A stretch of DNA of 64,000 bases from Croceibacterium selenioxidans (GTDB taxonomy: Bacteria > Pseudomonadota > Alphaproteobacteria > Sphingomonadales > Sphingomonadaceae): the NCBI RefSeq assembly GCF_018599195.1, contig NZ_JAHFVK010000001.1:682001-746000 (forward strand), in the 5' to 3' direction. Positions 1 to 7,891 of this stretch are shown here, one piece after another (the stretch's first letter is position 1; every line of letters starts with the position of its first letter). The position numbers were made by a program, and so were the translations under genes. The notes beneath the pieces are model-generated. The model was not told the origin of the DNA and searched no databases. It worked only from the letters and a program-made list of their open reading frames with translations.

Positions 1-171
1 AACTAATTCGTTTCTGTCACAAGCTTTCTTGTATCGAGCAAAATTATCGGGCCAACGCCTCTTAAATTCAAGTGCAACACCCTTTCCCATTACCCCGACG
101 CAGTTCACGGTATTGACCAATGCCTCAGTCGGTTCGGCGAAGAGATCGCCCTTCTTAAAGGTAATAGGCAT
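1..171 (-). CDS. darG: DarG antitoxin, macro domain (5' part only, runs off the window)
   Basis: The reading frame starts at an ATG (171-169) that overlaps the stop of the upstream gene (TGATG overlap), and it is open to the window edge, so only the first 57 residues are seen. They read as the start of a macro domain: a short N-terminal strand, then VNTVNCVGVMGKGVALEFKR, the Asn and Gly-rich loop that holds ADP-ribose in macro domains of the DarG/TARG1 type. In the known DarTG family, DarG reverses DNA ADP-ribosylation by DarT and also binds the toxin through a C-terminal domain, which is not visible here. The overlap with the DarT gene means the two are translated together. Family call is firm from the motif plus partner. 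Antitoxin activity is inferred. Confidence 0.85.
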   Translation of the reverse strand, partial: MPITFKKGDLFAEPTEALVNTVNCVGVMGKGVALEFKRRWPDNFARYKKACDRNELV

Positions 172-902
172 CAGTAGTAGCACCCTATATTGACATATAC
201 GGGAATCAAAACTTCATGCTGAGCTAAAATCGCGTCAACTCTTGCTTTCGCCTCTGGCGTTTTAACTAAAATGCATTCTGTCAAATCAAAAGGAAAAGCG
301 TTTTTCACAAGTAATTCCGCCATCCTTTCTCTGCTTCTATTTTGATGAGCGGCTGGTGTTGCGCGGTCCTTAAAATAGAAACAGACGCCATCATATCCAA
401 TTTCAGGAATGGCTCCTACTTTTGGTGTGTCGTCAAATAAACTCCAATTAACTACGTCTTCTAATTCGCAAATATCGCGACCAAACCTGACTTCTAATGC
501 CTTAGAGTTAAGTGAGGTGTTTGTGAAATAAGCGGTATCTACATTACCCAGAACTCTATCCGCTCTTGAGACAACAAATGCTCTGGAATCTTGTGTAGCT
601 ATTCCTAATACTTGTCCGGCTGGAGACCTTAAGTCGACATTTCCCTTGTAAATTGTGTAGGTGAATGATGTGATCGGTGAAAAATAGAAAGGAACATAAT
701 CGTTTGCGACACCGCCGCATGGCATTTCAAATTCATCAGTTCCGCGACGGCTCACGATCGATTGATACGATGTTTGATGGCACGGCTGCGGATTCACGTG
801 GTTTTTCGACCTGATTTCTCCATCGCGCGCGAAATGTTCAATATCAGGATAATATACCTGTCGGAAGATGAACCGGTCTGGCAATCGCGTGTTTTCCTTC
901 AT
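171..902 (-). CDS. darT: DarT-like DNA ADP-ribosyltransferase toxin (DUF4433 family)
   Basis: A 243-residue protein with the layout of DarT/DUF4433 enzymes, which use NAD+ to ADP-ribosylate single-stranded DNA bases and act as toxins or phage-defence effectors. Seen: a YVPFYFSPITSFTYTIYKGN block (residues 69-88), matching the family's VPFYF....LY.I..GN signature, and RERMAELLV (191-199), whose Glu196 sits where the family has its catalytic Glu, followed by a typical C-terminal strand region (VPVYVNIGCYY-like end). The start ATG at 902 has GAGG about 8 bases upstream. It overlaps darG by its stop codon, the usual toxin-first order. Base composition is clearly more AT-rich than everything to the right, which suggests recent transfer. 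Activity is inferred from family membership. Confidence 0.85.
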   Translation of the reverse strand: MKENTRLPDRFIFRQVYYPDIEHFARDGEIRSKNHVNPQPCHQTSYQSIVSRRGTDEFEMPCGGVANDYVPFYFSPITSFTYTIYKGNVDLRSPAGQVLGIATQDSRAFVVSRADRVLGNVDTAYFTNTSLNSKALEVRFGRDICELEDVVNWSLFDDTPKVGAIPEIGYDGVCFYFKDRATPAAHQNRSRERMAELLVKNAFPFDLTECILVKTPEAKARVDAILAQHEVLIPVYVNIGCYY

Positions 903-1196
903 GCCGAGCCTCGTAGACCGGCGGTTTGGCTATGTAGGTAACGGGTCAGCGCTCGCCTCGGCAACCGTTTCCTCTGAGTTGTGCGACCGCCCGGAAAGTT
1001 CTCCATTTGTTCTAAGGCTGATCGACGCATCCTTCAAGTGGCCGGACGCGTAAACTGCGCTTCTTTGGCCCGGCCCGAATCCCCTCGCTCTCTCCCCCAA
1101 ACAAGCCTACACCCCTCCCACCGCTGACTCCCCCCAGGCCCGTCAGCGGCTGAGAGAAGCTTCGGCTCCGCTCCCGCCTCCGTACGGAGCAACACC
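903..1196. other. Intergenic stretch, no supported gene
   Basis: Composition changes here from the AT-rich darTG region to the high-GC chromosome. Short open frames exist on both strands but show no recognisable domain, no good ribosome site and no conserved-looking codon pattern. The darT promoter should lie in the first part. I could not pick out a convincing -35/-10 pair. Confidence 0.5.
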
Positions 1197-1361
1197 ATGC
1201 CCAGCTGGCTCATTCTCATCCTCACTGTCACCGTGTTCTTCGTCGCCGCCTGGCTGCTGTCGGAGCGGTTGTCGCGGGGGCTCACCGCGCGGCGCGAGCG
1301 GCATGACCAGCGCGCGGCAAGGTCGGCGCCCGATCCTGGCGAGCGGCCGTCCGGCTGGTGA
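1197..1361 (+). CDS. Small single-pass membrane protein (54 aa), unknown
   Basis: A 54-codon frame starting with ATG, preceded by GGAG about 8 bases upstream. Residues 4-21 form one strong hydrophobic helix (WLILILTVTVFFVAAWLL), followed by an Arg-rich tail (SERLSRGLTARRERHDQR...), so the protein would sit in the inner membrane with its tail in the cytoplasm by the positive-inside rule. No family recognised. It lies alone between the darTG region and the HTH-like gene. Codons favour G/C at the third position as in real genes of this genome. Confidence 0.5.
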   Translation: MPSWLILILTVTVFFVAAWLLSERLSRGLTARRERHDQRAARSAPDPGERPSGW

Positions 1362-1474
1362 GCGGGCGACTGGTGAGGGGCCGGGCGCGGGTAGCTCGCT
1401 GAAAGAAATCACTTTCCTACAGCCCCCACTCTGCTCCACTTGGTTTGGTTCATCGACTCGTAGCGAGGTGAACC

Positions 1475-2785
1475 ATGTCCCATTACACTCCCATCGATCG
1501 TTTCACGCTGCCGGGGGATATTCCCGATGCGGCGGGTCTTAACGCGGGCTTGCCCACCCCCGGCCCCTCCCGCAGGCGGGAGGGGAGTTCTGGCGCTACT
1601 CAGTCCCCCTCCCGCTTGCGGGGAACCGAAGGTGTTCCGGAGGAACAGCGGTTAGGGGTGGACCACTCGGCCGTACCCGAAGGCGACTCCCGCTTGCTCT
1701 CGCACCCGGCCGGGCGCGGGTGGCAGCCGGTTGGCCGGCAGCGCTTACCGGGGGAGCCGCCCGCGCCCTCGAGCGTCGACGGCTTTGCCGCGCTGCTCGA
1801 CGAGGCCGAGAGTCCGCGGGTGGTGTTTTCGCGCGCCTTGCAGGTGCGGTTCCTCGATCGGCTGGCGACTTGCGGCAATGTGCGCGCGGCTTGCGCCTGC
1901 GCGGGGGTCTCGCCGCACACCGCCTATAAGGCGCGGCGGCGCGATGCGGCGTTCGCGCGGTTGTGGGACGCGGCGTTGGTGCTGGCGCGGCCGCATGCCG
2001 AGGCGGTGCTGGCGGCCCGCGCGCTCGATGGGGTCGAGGTGCCGGTCTTCTATCACGGCGAGGTGGTCGCCTATCGCCGCCACTACGACGGGCGGCTGCT
2101 GCTGGCGCATCTCGCGCGGCTCGACCGGGCGGCGGAGCAAGCCGCGCCCGAGGCGCACGAGGCGGCCGAGCGGTTCGATGAGTTCCTCGCGCTGCATCTG
2201 GGGGTCGAGCCCGACGAGGCGCTGGTCGACGCACGAGTCAATGACGAGGGCCGGGATGGGATGCCCGGGACGCTGGAGGAAGTGGTCGAGCTGGCCCGGG
2301 CGCGGGCAATCTTCGGATTGGAGGCCGAGGGCGAGGGGGTGGAACCTCACGAGGCAGACTGCGAGTGCGAGGCTTGCGAATACGCGGCCGACCCCGAGGA
2401 CTGGGACGAGGAGCCGCTCAGCGAGGAGAAAGAGGCCGCGCTGGACGAGGCCGAGGACGGCGCGCGGGCGCTGTGGGCGGGGTGGCAGGAAGCCGCGCTG
2501 GCGGCGGTGGATGCGGTGTTGGTGGATCCTCCTCAGGGTGGGGAGGGGGACCATCCGCAGGATGGTGGAGGGGCACCCTCGGACGGGGTTGAGCCCGCGT
2601 CGCCCACTCCTAACCGCAGATCCTCCGGAACACCTTCGGTTCCCCCCAAGCCGGAGGGGGATACTGTGGGCGATGTACCTCTCTCCTCCCGTTTGCGGGA
2701 GGGGGCGGGGGTGGGCCCCGCGTATCCGGCCACTCCCCTGGAACCGTGTCACCCCGTCACCCCTCTTGCGGCGCCGCGCCTGTAA
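1475..2785 (+). CDS. Hypothetical HTH-like protein with repeat-derived N- and C-terminal segments
   Basis: 436 residues. The start ATG has GAGGTG about 6 bases upstream. Residues about 118-165 (RALQVRFLDRL...GVSPHTAYKARRRDAAF) look like a helix-turn-helix of the kind found in small-terminase-like and recombinase-like DNA-binding proteins. Residues 165-235 are helical, and 250-350 are very acidic (Asp/Glu/Ala-rich, with a CECEACEY segment). Residues about 27-62 and 376-414 are low-complexity Pro/Gly/Arg/Ser and are encoded by two copies, in opposite orientation, of a dispersed chromosomal repeat. The conserved core is therefore the middle, and the ends look like repeat insertions that stayed in frame. 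Function unknown. DNA binding is an inference. Confidence 0.6.
   Translation: MSHYTPIDRFTLPGDIPDAAGLNAGLPTPGPSRRREGSSGATQSPSRLRGTEGVPEEQRLGVDHSAVPEGDSRLLSHPAGRGWQPVGRQRLPGEPPAPSSVDGFAALLDEAESPRVVFSRALQVRFLDRLATCGNVRAACACAGVSPHTAYKARRRDAAFARLWDAALVLARPHAEAVLAARALDGVEVPVFYHGEVVAYRRHYDGRLLLAHLARLDRAAEQAAPEAHEAAERFDEFLALHLGVEPDEALVDARVNDEGRDGMPGTLEEVVELARARAIFGLEAEGEGVEPHEADCECEACEYAADPEDWDEEPLSEEKEAALDEAEDGARALWAGWQEAALAAVDAVLVDPPQGGEGDHPQDGGGAPSDGVEPASPTPNRRSSGTPSVPPKPEGDTVGDVPLSSRLREGAGVGPAYPATPLEPCHPVTPLAAPRL
1552..1661 (+). repeat. REPIN-like repeat, left copy (inside CDS)
   Basis: About 110 bp with two short hairpins (CCCCTCCCGCaGGCGGGAGGGG and CCTCCCGCttGCGGGG) and the tail GAACCGAAGGTGTTCCGG. 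It is near-identical in reverse complement to 2602-2716. Related elements lie at 16452, 21778 and 30307. Confidence 0.75.
2602..2716 (-). repeat. REPIN-like repeat, right copy, inverted (inside CDS)
   Basis: Reverse-complement counterpart of the element at 1552-1661, sharing the TCCGGAACACCTTCGGTTCC core and both hairpins (here CCTCCCGTTTGCGGGAGG). The pair flanks the HTH-like core of the surrounding gene. Confidence 0.75.
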
Positions 2786-2861
2786 CAAGGTCACATTCCT
2801 CGCTTGACCATGTCACGCGCTGAGGTACCTCTTGCAGCGAATAAAAAGAGAGGGAGAAGTC

Positions 2862-3275
2862 ATGCTCGTAGCGAACGTGAAACGAAGTCTCGTCACTCTT
2901 GGCCTGCTGGCCCTGGCGGCCCCCGCCGCGGCGCAGTTCGGGGGGCCACCCCCGGCGCCGAATACTGGGGTGCCGGTCTATACCCGGCTGACGGGGGCCC
3001 AGGCGGGCGGCAACTTCACCGGCGTAATCGATCCGCCGAAGGGGCAGTTCTGCTACATCATGAACGTCACCGGCACGAATACGCCGACGGCGGCGAGCCT
3101 CAACGGAGAAAACGGCGCCTCGGTGCTGTCGCTGGGCGCGCTGAGCGGCAATTCGAGCGGCGGGTGCCAGCCGATCGCGGCGGACCTGGCGGCGGCGATC
3201 CTCGCCAATCCCGGCGCTTATTATGTGAGCGTGCCGACCGCGGTCGGGGCGATCCAGGGGCGGCTCTCGAAGTAA
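2862..3275 (+). CDS. Secreted CHRD-like domain protein
   Basis: 137 residues from an ATG with an AGAGGGAGAAG ribosome site; the upstream in-frame TTG at 2832 lacks one. Residues 1-25 are a signal peptide (LLALAAPAAAQ cleavage region), giving an exported protein. The mature part carries FTGVIDPPKGQFCYIMNVTG, a Cys pair and a C-terminal ANPGAYYVSVPTAVGAIQGRLSK, the pattern of CHRD-type domains (immunoglobulin-like folds first named from chordin). No enzymatic motif. The biological role of bacterial CHRD proteins is largely unknown. It stands alone between the HTH-like gene and the convergent rlpA-like gene. Confidence 0.75.
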   Translation: MLVANVKRSLVTLGLLALAAPAAAQFGGPPPAPNTGVPVYTRLTGAQAGGNFTGVIDPPKGQFCYIMNVTGTNTPTAASLNGENGASVLSLGALSGNSSGGCQPIAADLAAAILANPGAYYVSVPTAVGAIQGRLSK

Positions 3276-3337
3276 CTCGCGAAGACGCTGATCAGGGCGC
3301 GGGGGAGGGCTGGGCCTTCCTCCGCTTGCCTTGGGGC

Positions 3338-3865
3338 TCAGTCGTTGCCGAGAACGGCGAGCTCAACCCGGCCGCTGCCCGCGCTGCGAATGCCGAGATC
3401 CTCGGCAGCGGCCTGGCTGAGGTCGATCACGCGGTTGCCGTGGAAGGGACCGCGATCGTTGATGCGGACCACGACGGAATGGCCGTTGCGCGAGACGCGG
3501 ACCTTGCTGCCGAAGGGCAGGGTGCGGTGCGCGGCGGTGTACTCGTCGGGATCGAAGCGCTCTCCACTCGCGGTGCGGCGGCCTTCGAATTCACGGCCGT
3601 ACCAGCTGGCGACGCCGCCGCCGATGTCGCGCGCTTCCTCTTCGGTGGGCAGCGGCTGGACCACGGCCTCCTGGAAGGGGACGATCGAAGCCGCGGCCGT
3701 ATCGGTCGAGGGCACGAAACGAGGGAGCTCGGCGTTGGAAGTGGCAGCCGCGGACGCGACGGCCGGAGCTGCTACGGTCTCGGTGGTGACTTCGGCCAGG
3801 GCCGGAGCGATCGAGCCACTCAGGGCGACCAAGGCAAACCCGGCCAGCGCCATGCGGAGCTTCAT
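3338..3865 (-). CDS. rlpA: RlpA-like septal/peptidoglycan protein (double-psi beta-barrel)
   Basis: 175 residues. I start at the ATG at 3865 (GGGA upstream, MKLRMALAGFALVALSGSIA signal peptide); a longer frame to 4228 has no signal peptide and poor codons. The C-terminal half, GGGVASWYGREFEGRRTASG through RINDRGPFHGNRVIDLSQAA, is the RlpA-like domain, with the Tyr-Gly, T.SGE.FD and DRGPF motifs. In the family, RlpA cleaves peptidoglycan lacking stem peptides, or acts as a septal protein. There is no SPOR domain, so this is a short form. The middle (residues 30-80) is an Ala/Thr-rich linker. Exported to the periplasm. Monocistronic as far as I can see. Confidence 0.85.
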   Translation of the reverse strand: MKLRMALAGFALVALSGSIAPALAEVTTETVAAPAVASAAATSNAELPRFVPSTDTAAASIVPFQEAVVQPLPTEEEARDIGGGVASWYGREFEGRRTASGERFDPDEYTAAHRTLPFGSKVRVSRNGHSVVVRINDRGPFHGNRVIDLSQAAAEDLGIRSAGSGRVELAVLGND

Positions 3866-4127
3866 GGTGGTATTCCCGTCCATGGGCTGTGCAATAGGCG
3901 CCACTTCGCAGGTGCGTAACCCGGCCAGGGTCGCTTCACCCCGTCTTCGGCTCGACTCATCCCTTTGAATGGAACGGTTAACTATGAACCACATCGGCTG
4001 GCCGCTGGCACGAAACGAGTCGTCGGGGTGAGATTCGGCTGTCCTGTTCACCCTCGGCTGGTTCAAGGTCCGAGTCGCGGTGATGAAATTCGGAAAGGAG
4101 CATTGAGGCCGGGATAACAACGCGGAA

Positions 4128-4166
4128 GCGCCAAAAGGAAATGGGGCCAGCCCGGAGGCTGACCCC
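4128..4166 (-). terminator. Intrinsic-terminator-like hairpin, minus strand
   Basis: Ten-base stem GGGGTCAGCC / GGCTGGCCCC (minus-strand sense, one G-U pair, 4-base loop) followed by ATTTCCTTTTGG. Nothing clearly protein-coding precedes it within 550 bases. Confidence 0.5.
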
Positions 4167-4644
4167 ACTCTCACCGGCGTGTGGGTCCCGAAGGACACTT
4201 GACGCCTGGCGCCTTCAAAGCCGCCCATTAGGCAGCGTCTCCATCGCCCGGCGCTCGCGCCGGTGCCGGTTCCATCGGGGGCTTGATGAAGACCGCGAGG
4301 ATCTTCGTCGATGCCATCCGTCGGTTCCGAGATCGGATCTTCGGACTGGGCCTCGAGCGGTTACCGCGCTGCCCGTGGGCATTGCTGAAACCTCGGCACC
4401 AGGCCGGAACACCCGACCTTCCGACTGCGATACCTTGCGGCTGAGTTGTCAGGGACTTGGATTGGCCCGGAGGCTATCCTGCGTCCTGTCCCTCCACCGT
4501 GCGGCCCTCGCCGTCGCGTCGATCCAGTTGCGGTTCCTACCTTCCACTCGGGCCTTGCGGCCTTTGATCCGGTGGGGACTTTCCCCGTCTCGATGTTTGG
4601 AGGATGCGTTGAACGACCGATTCGGGCAACAGCGCGACAGGCCA

Positions 4645-4689
4645 GTTATCCACTTCTGGCGTTTTTGCCAGTGGACAAGGGTGGATAAC
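4645..4689. repeat. Perfect 9-bp inverted repeat with DnaA-box-like arms
   Basis: GTTATCCAC (4645-4653) and GTGGATAAC (4681-4689) are exact inverted repeats around a second small hairpin (CTGGCgtttttGCCAG). Each arm contains TTATCCAC, eight of nine positions of a DnaA box. It sits just downstream of argG and may also work as a transcript-end hairpin, though no T-run follows on the minus strand. Confidence 0.5.
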
Positions 4690-4716
4690 TCAACGGCCCG
4701 TCGCGAAGATTGCGAT

Positions 4717-5934
<1,218 letters not shown>

Positions 5935-6008
5935 TTCTCGCTCCGCCGGGGGATTCGCCGGCGGCGGTTATCAGGGTCTGTTACATCCGGCAACTTGGCT
6001 GGAGGACC

Positions 6009-6560
6009 TTACGCGATCGGCTTGGCCCCAAGCTGTGGGTTGAGCGTCCCGATGTAGTTGAGCCAGGCCTTGGGTTTGCGAAGCATTTCCTTCGGATAGG
6101 CAACCTTCAGTCCGCCAAGTTCGGCAATCCGACCCACGAAGTGAATGCAGTTTCGGGTGTCGAGATCATAAAACTTGCCCGGCGCATCGCGCCAGGCCGC
6201 TACCTCCTGCTTCATCCTGCGATAGGTTGCGTCTGACACGACGATCGAGAAATGCGCGTTGGTGCTGCGAATGTACTTCTCTTTCTCGATGTAGATCATG
6301 TGCTCGACAGGACCGGCCAGGATCGAGGGGCCGACGCTCTTGGCCGAGAACCCGAAGTTCTCATGGATCGACTGCCTGGTGTCATCGAGCTTTCCATCGA
6401 ACACCACGAAGGTGTGGGGATACCGACCGAACATCACCGAGCCGTTGAAACTATGGAACGAGACGGTCACCGCGGCGAGTGCCGAACCATGCCAAAGAGA
6501 TAAGGCAATCAGGACGAAGGACAGCCGAGCAACCACGCGGCGAATGGACGACCAGGACAT
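6009..6560 (-). CDS. Exported protein, possible papain-fold (NlpC/YiiX-like) hydrolase
   Basis: 183 residues. Residues 1-29 are a signal peptide ending near GSALA-A. In the mature part, His49 in GRYPHTFVVFDG and Cys138 in DLDTRNCIHFVGRIAELGGL are placed like the His and Cys of circularly permuted papain-fold hydrolases (NlpC/P60-related, YiiX, LRAT type), where a His strand comes before a Cys-starting helix. This is an inference from motif shape. The protein could also be non-catalytic. It lies between argG and the sugar dehydrogenase on the same strand with gaps of 74 and 90 bases, so it may be its own unit. Confidence 0.6.
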   Translation of the reverse strand: MSWSSIRRVVARLSFVLIALSLWHGSALAAVTVSFHSFNGSVMFGRYPHTFVVFDGKLDDTRQSIHENFGFSAKSVGPSILAGPVEHMIYIEKEKYIRSTNAHFSIVVSDATYRRMKQEVAAWRDAPGKFYDLDTRNCIHFVGRIAELGGLKVAYPKEMLRKPKAWLNYIGTLNPQLGAKPIA

Positions 6561-6650
6561 ACGATCCGCTTTAGCTGGAATGGGCTCGCCGCACTGCTAG
6601 CCGACCGGAGCAGGCGCGACAACTGCGGGGGCTCGGCCGTTACCCCGTTT

Positions 6651-7868
6651 TCATTGGGAGGGTTCGATGCGGAGGACGGCGTTTTCCGGACCGTCGGTCA
6701 CAACATAGATCAGGCCGTCCGGCCCTTGCGCAAAGTCGCGAACGCGCTGATGCAGATCGGTGAGCAGCGTTTCCCGGCGAAGTTCGCCGAAGTCCGGGCT
6801 GAAGACGACGCGTTCGAGACCGCCTGTACCGGGTATCTCGCCGCGCCTTCCGCTTCCCACAAAGAGATTGCCTTTCCACTTCGGAAACCGGTCGCCGTCG
6901 TAGATCATGAGGCCGGTGGGGGCGATCGAGGGCAGCCAAACCAGAAGCGGCTTTTCAATGCCCGGTGCAAGCGGCATCTCGGCGAGGTGAGTGCCGTCGT
7001 ATTGGCGGCCGTAGGAGTACCGGGGCCAGCCATAGTTCGCACCCGGCCGAATGAGGTTGACCTCGTCGCCGCCGTTCGGGCCATGCTCTGCGTTGAGGAC
7101 CGCGCCCGTTGCCGCGTCGACTATCAGGCCGTGTTGGTCGCGATGGCCGTAGCTATAGATCGCAGGATTTGCACCTTCGCGGCCCACGAAGGGATTGTCT
7201 GACGGGATCGAGCCGTCGTCGTTCAGGCGCAGGACCTTCCCGTAAATGTTGTCCAATTCCTGCGCGATCTCCCCGAATGCGCCGCCGGTGGTCACGAACA
7301 GCTTGCCGTCCTTGCCGAAGGCGAGCCTTGATCCCAGTGCGGCGGAGGGACCGCCGGTGAGCAAGCTTTCGACGTTTGAGATCCGCCCATCCTCAAGCTT
7401 GGCCCGCATCAAGGTCAGCCGAGCGTACCGATAGATGCTCGTGTCGCTTGCGGGCTTCGGCGCGGGCTCGTTGTAGGTGAAGTAGATCAGGTGATTGCGG
7501 GCAAAGTCCGGGTGGAGGGCGACATCCTGGACACCGACGCTGAAAGTCCAGTCGTCCGTCGGAACCGGAAAATCCGCGACTGGCTGCGGGTCGAGTTGAG
7601 CGCCGGGCTTGGTGGCCTGGCGCAGGATCCTGAGCCCCTTGCCGCGCTCGACAATCAGCAGGTCGCCGTCGGGCATGAACTCTATGGCAAAAGGTCTGTC
7701 GAAATCCTTGGCGAGCACGGTGACCTTGATCCCATGCTGCTCGGCGGTGTCGAAGACGTATGGCTCGCTGTGCAGCGCTACCGGGGCGATGCCGATATCG
7801 GCGGGCTGGGCGAACGCCATCGCCGGAATCAGCAAAGTGGAGCCGGCGATCGATTTCTTCATCATCAC
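6651..7868 (-). CDS. PQQ-dependent sugar dehydrogenase (GSDH family), exported
   Basis: 405 residues with a signal peptide (MMMKKSIAGSTLLIPAMAFAQ). The mature protein is a six-bladed propeller of the soluble glucose/sorbosone dehydrogenase family: FDRPFAIEFMPDGDLLIVER, VALHPDFARNHLIYFTYNEP, SYGHRDQHGLIVDAATGAVL and ARNEHGPNGGDEVNL-type blocks with the His and Asp-Glu of the active site. The family oxidises aldoses in the periplasm and passes electrons to the respiratory chain through PQQ. The exact substrate cannot be read. No PQQ synthesis genes are in the window, so the cofactor may come from elsewhere on the chromosome or from outside. Confidence 0.85.
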   Translation of the reverse strand: MMMKKSIAGSTLLIPAMAFAQPADIGIAPVALHSEPYVFDTAEQHGIKVTVLAKDFDRPFAIEFMPDGDLLIVERGKGLRILRQATKPGAQLDPQPVADFPVPTDDWTFSVGVQDVALHPDFARNHLIYFTYNEPAPKPASDTSIYRYARLTLMRAKLEDGRISNVESLLTGGPSAALGSRLAFGKDGKLFVTTGGAFGEIAQELDNIYGKVLRLNDDGSIPSDNPFVGREGANPAIYSYGHRDQHGLIVDAATGAVLNAEHGPNGGDEVNLIRPGANYGWPRYSYGRQYDGTHLAEMPLAPGIEKPLLVWLPSIAPTGLMIYDGDRFPKWKGNLFVGSGRRGEIPGTGGLERVVFSPDFGELRRETLLTDLHQRVRDFAQGPDGLIYVVTDGPENAVLRIEPSQ

Positions 7869-7891
7869 CGGCCCCCAATTCTGTCGAATGT

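Larger units (their letters stand above)
3866..4716. other. 850-bp stretch without a confident gene
   Basis: Lies between two minus-strand genes (argG and rlpA-like). Several short frames are open on both strands, for example a 52-codon frame at 4286-4444 (+) beginning MKTARIFVDAIRRF, but none has a known domain and frames overlap on both strands. A terminator-like hairpin on the minus strand (4128-4166) has no protein gene ahead of it, so a non-coding RNA or a decayed gene in about 4170-4640 is possible. I checked by eye for RNase P RNA, SRP RNA, tmRNA and 6S signatures and saw none. Confidence 0.4.

Noticed and set aside
868-1053. 61-codon frame overlapping the darT start
   Set aside because: Overlaps the start of darT on the other strand and has no ribosome site or domain.
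4286-4444. 52-codon plus-strand frame MKTARIFVDAIRRF...
   Set aside because: No family, overlapping open frames on the other strand and only a weak G-rich ribosome site; kept as a remark in the region entry.
4645-4689. Chromosome origin
   Set aside because: Only two imperfect DnaA boxes, no AT-rich unwinding region and none of the usual origin neighbours (hemE, parAB, dnaA).
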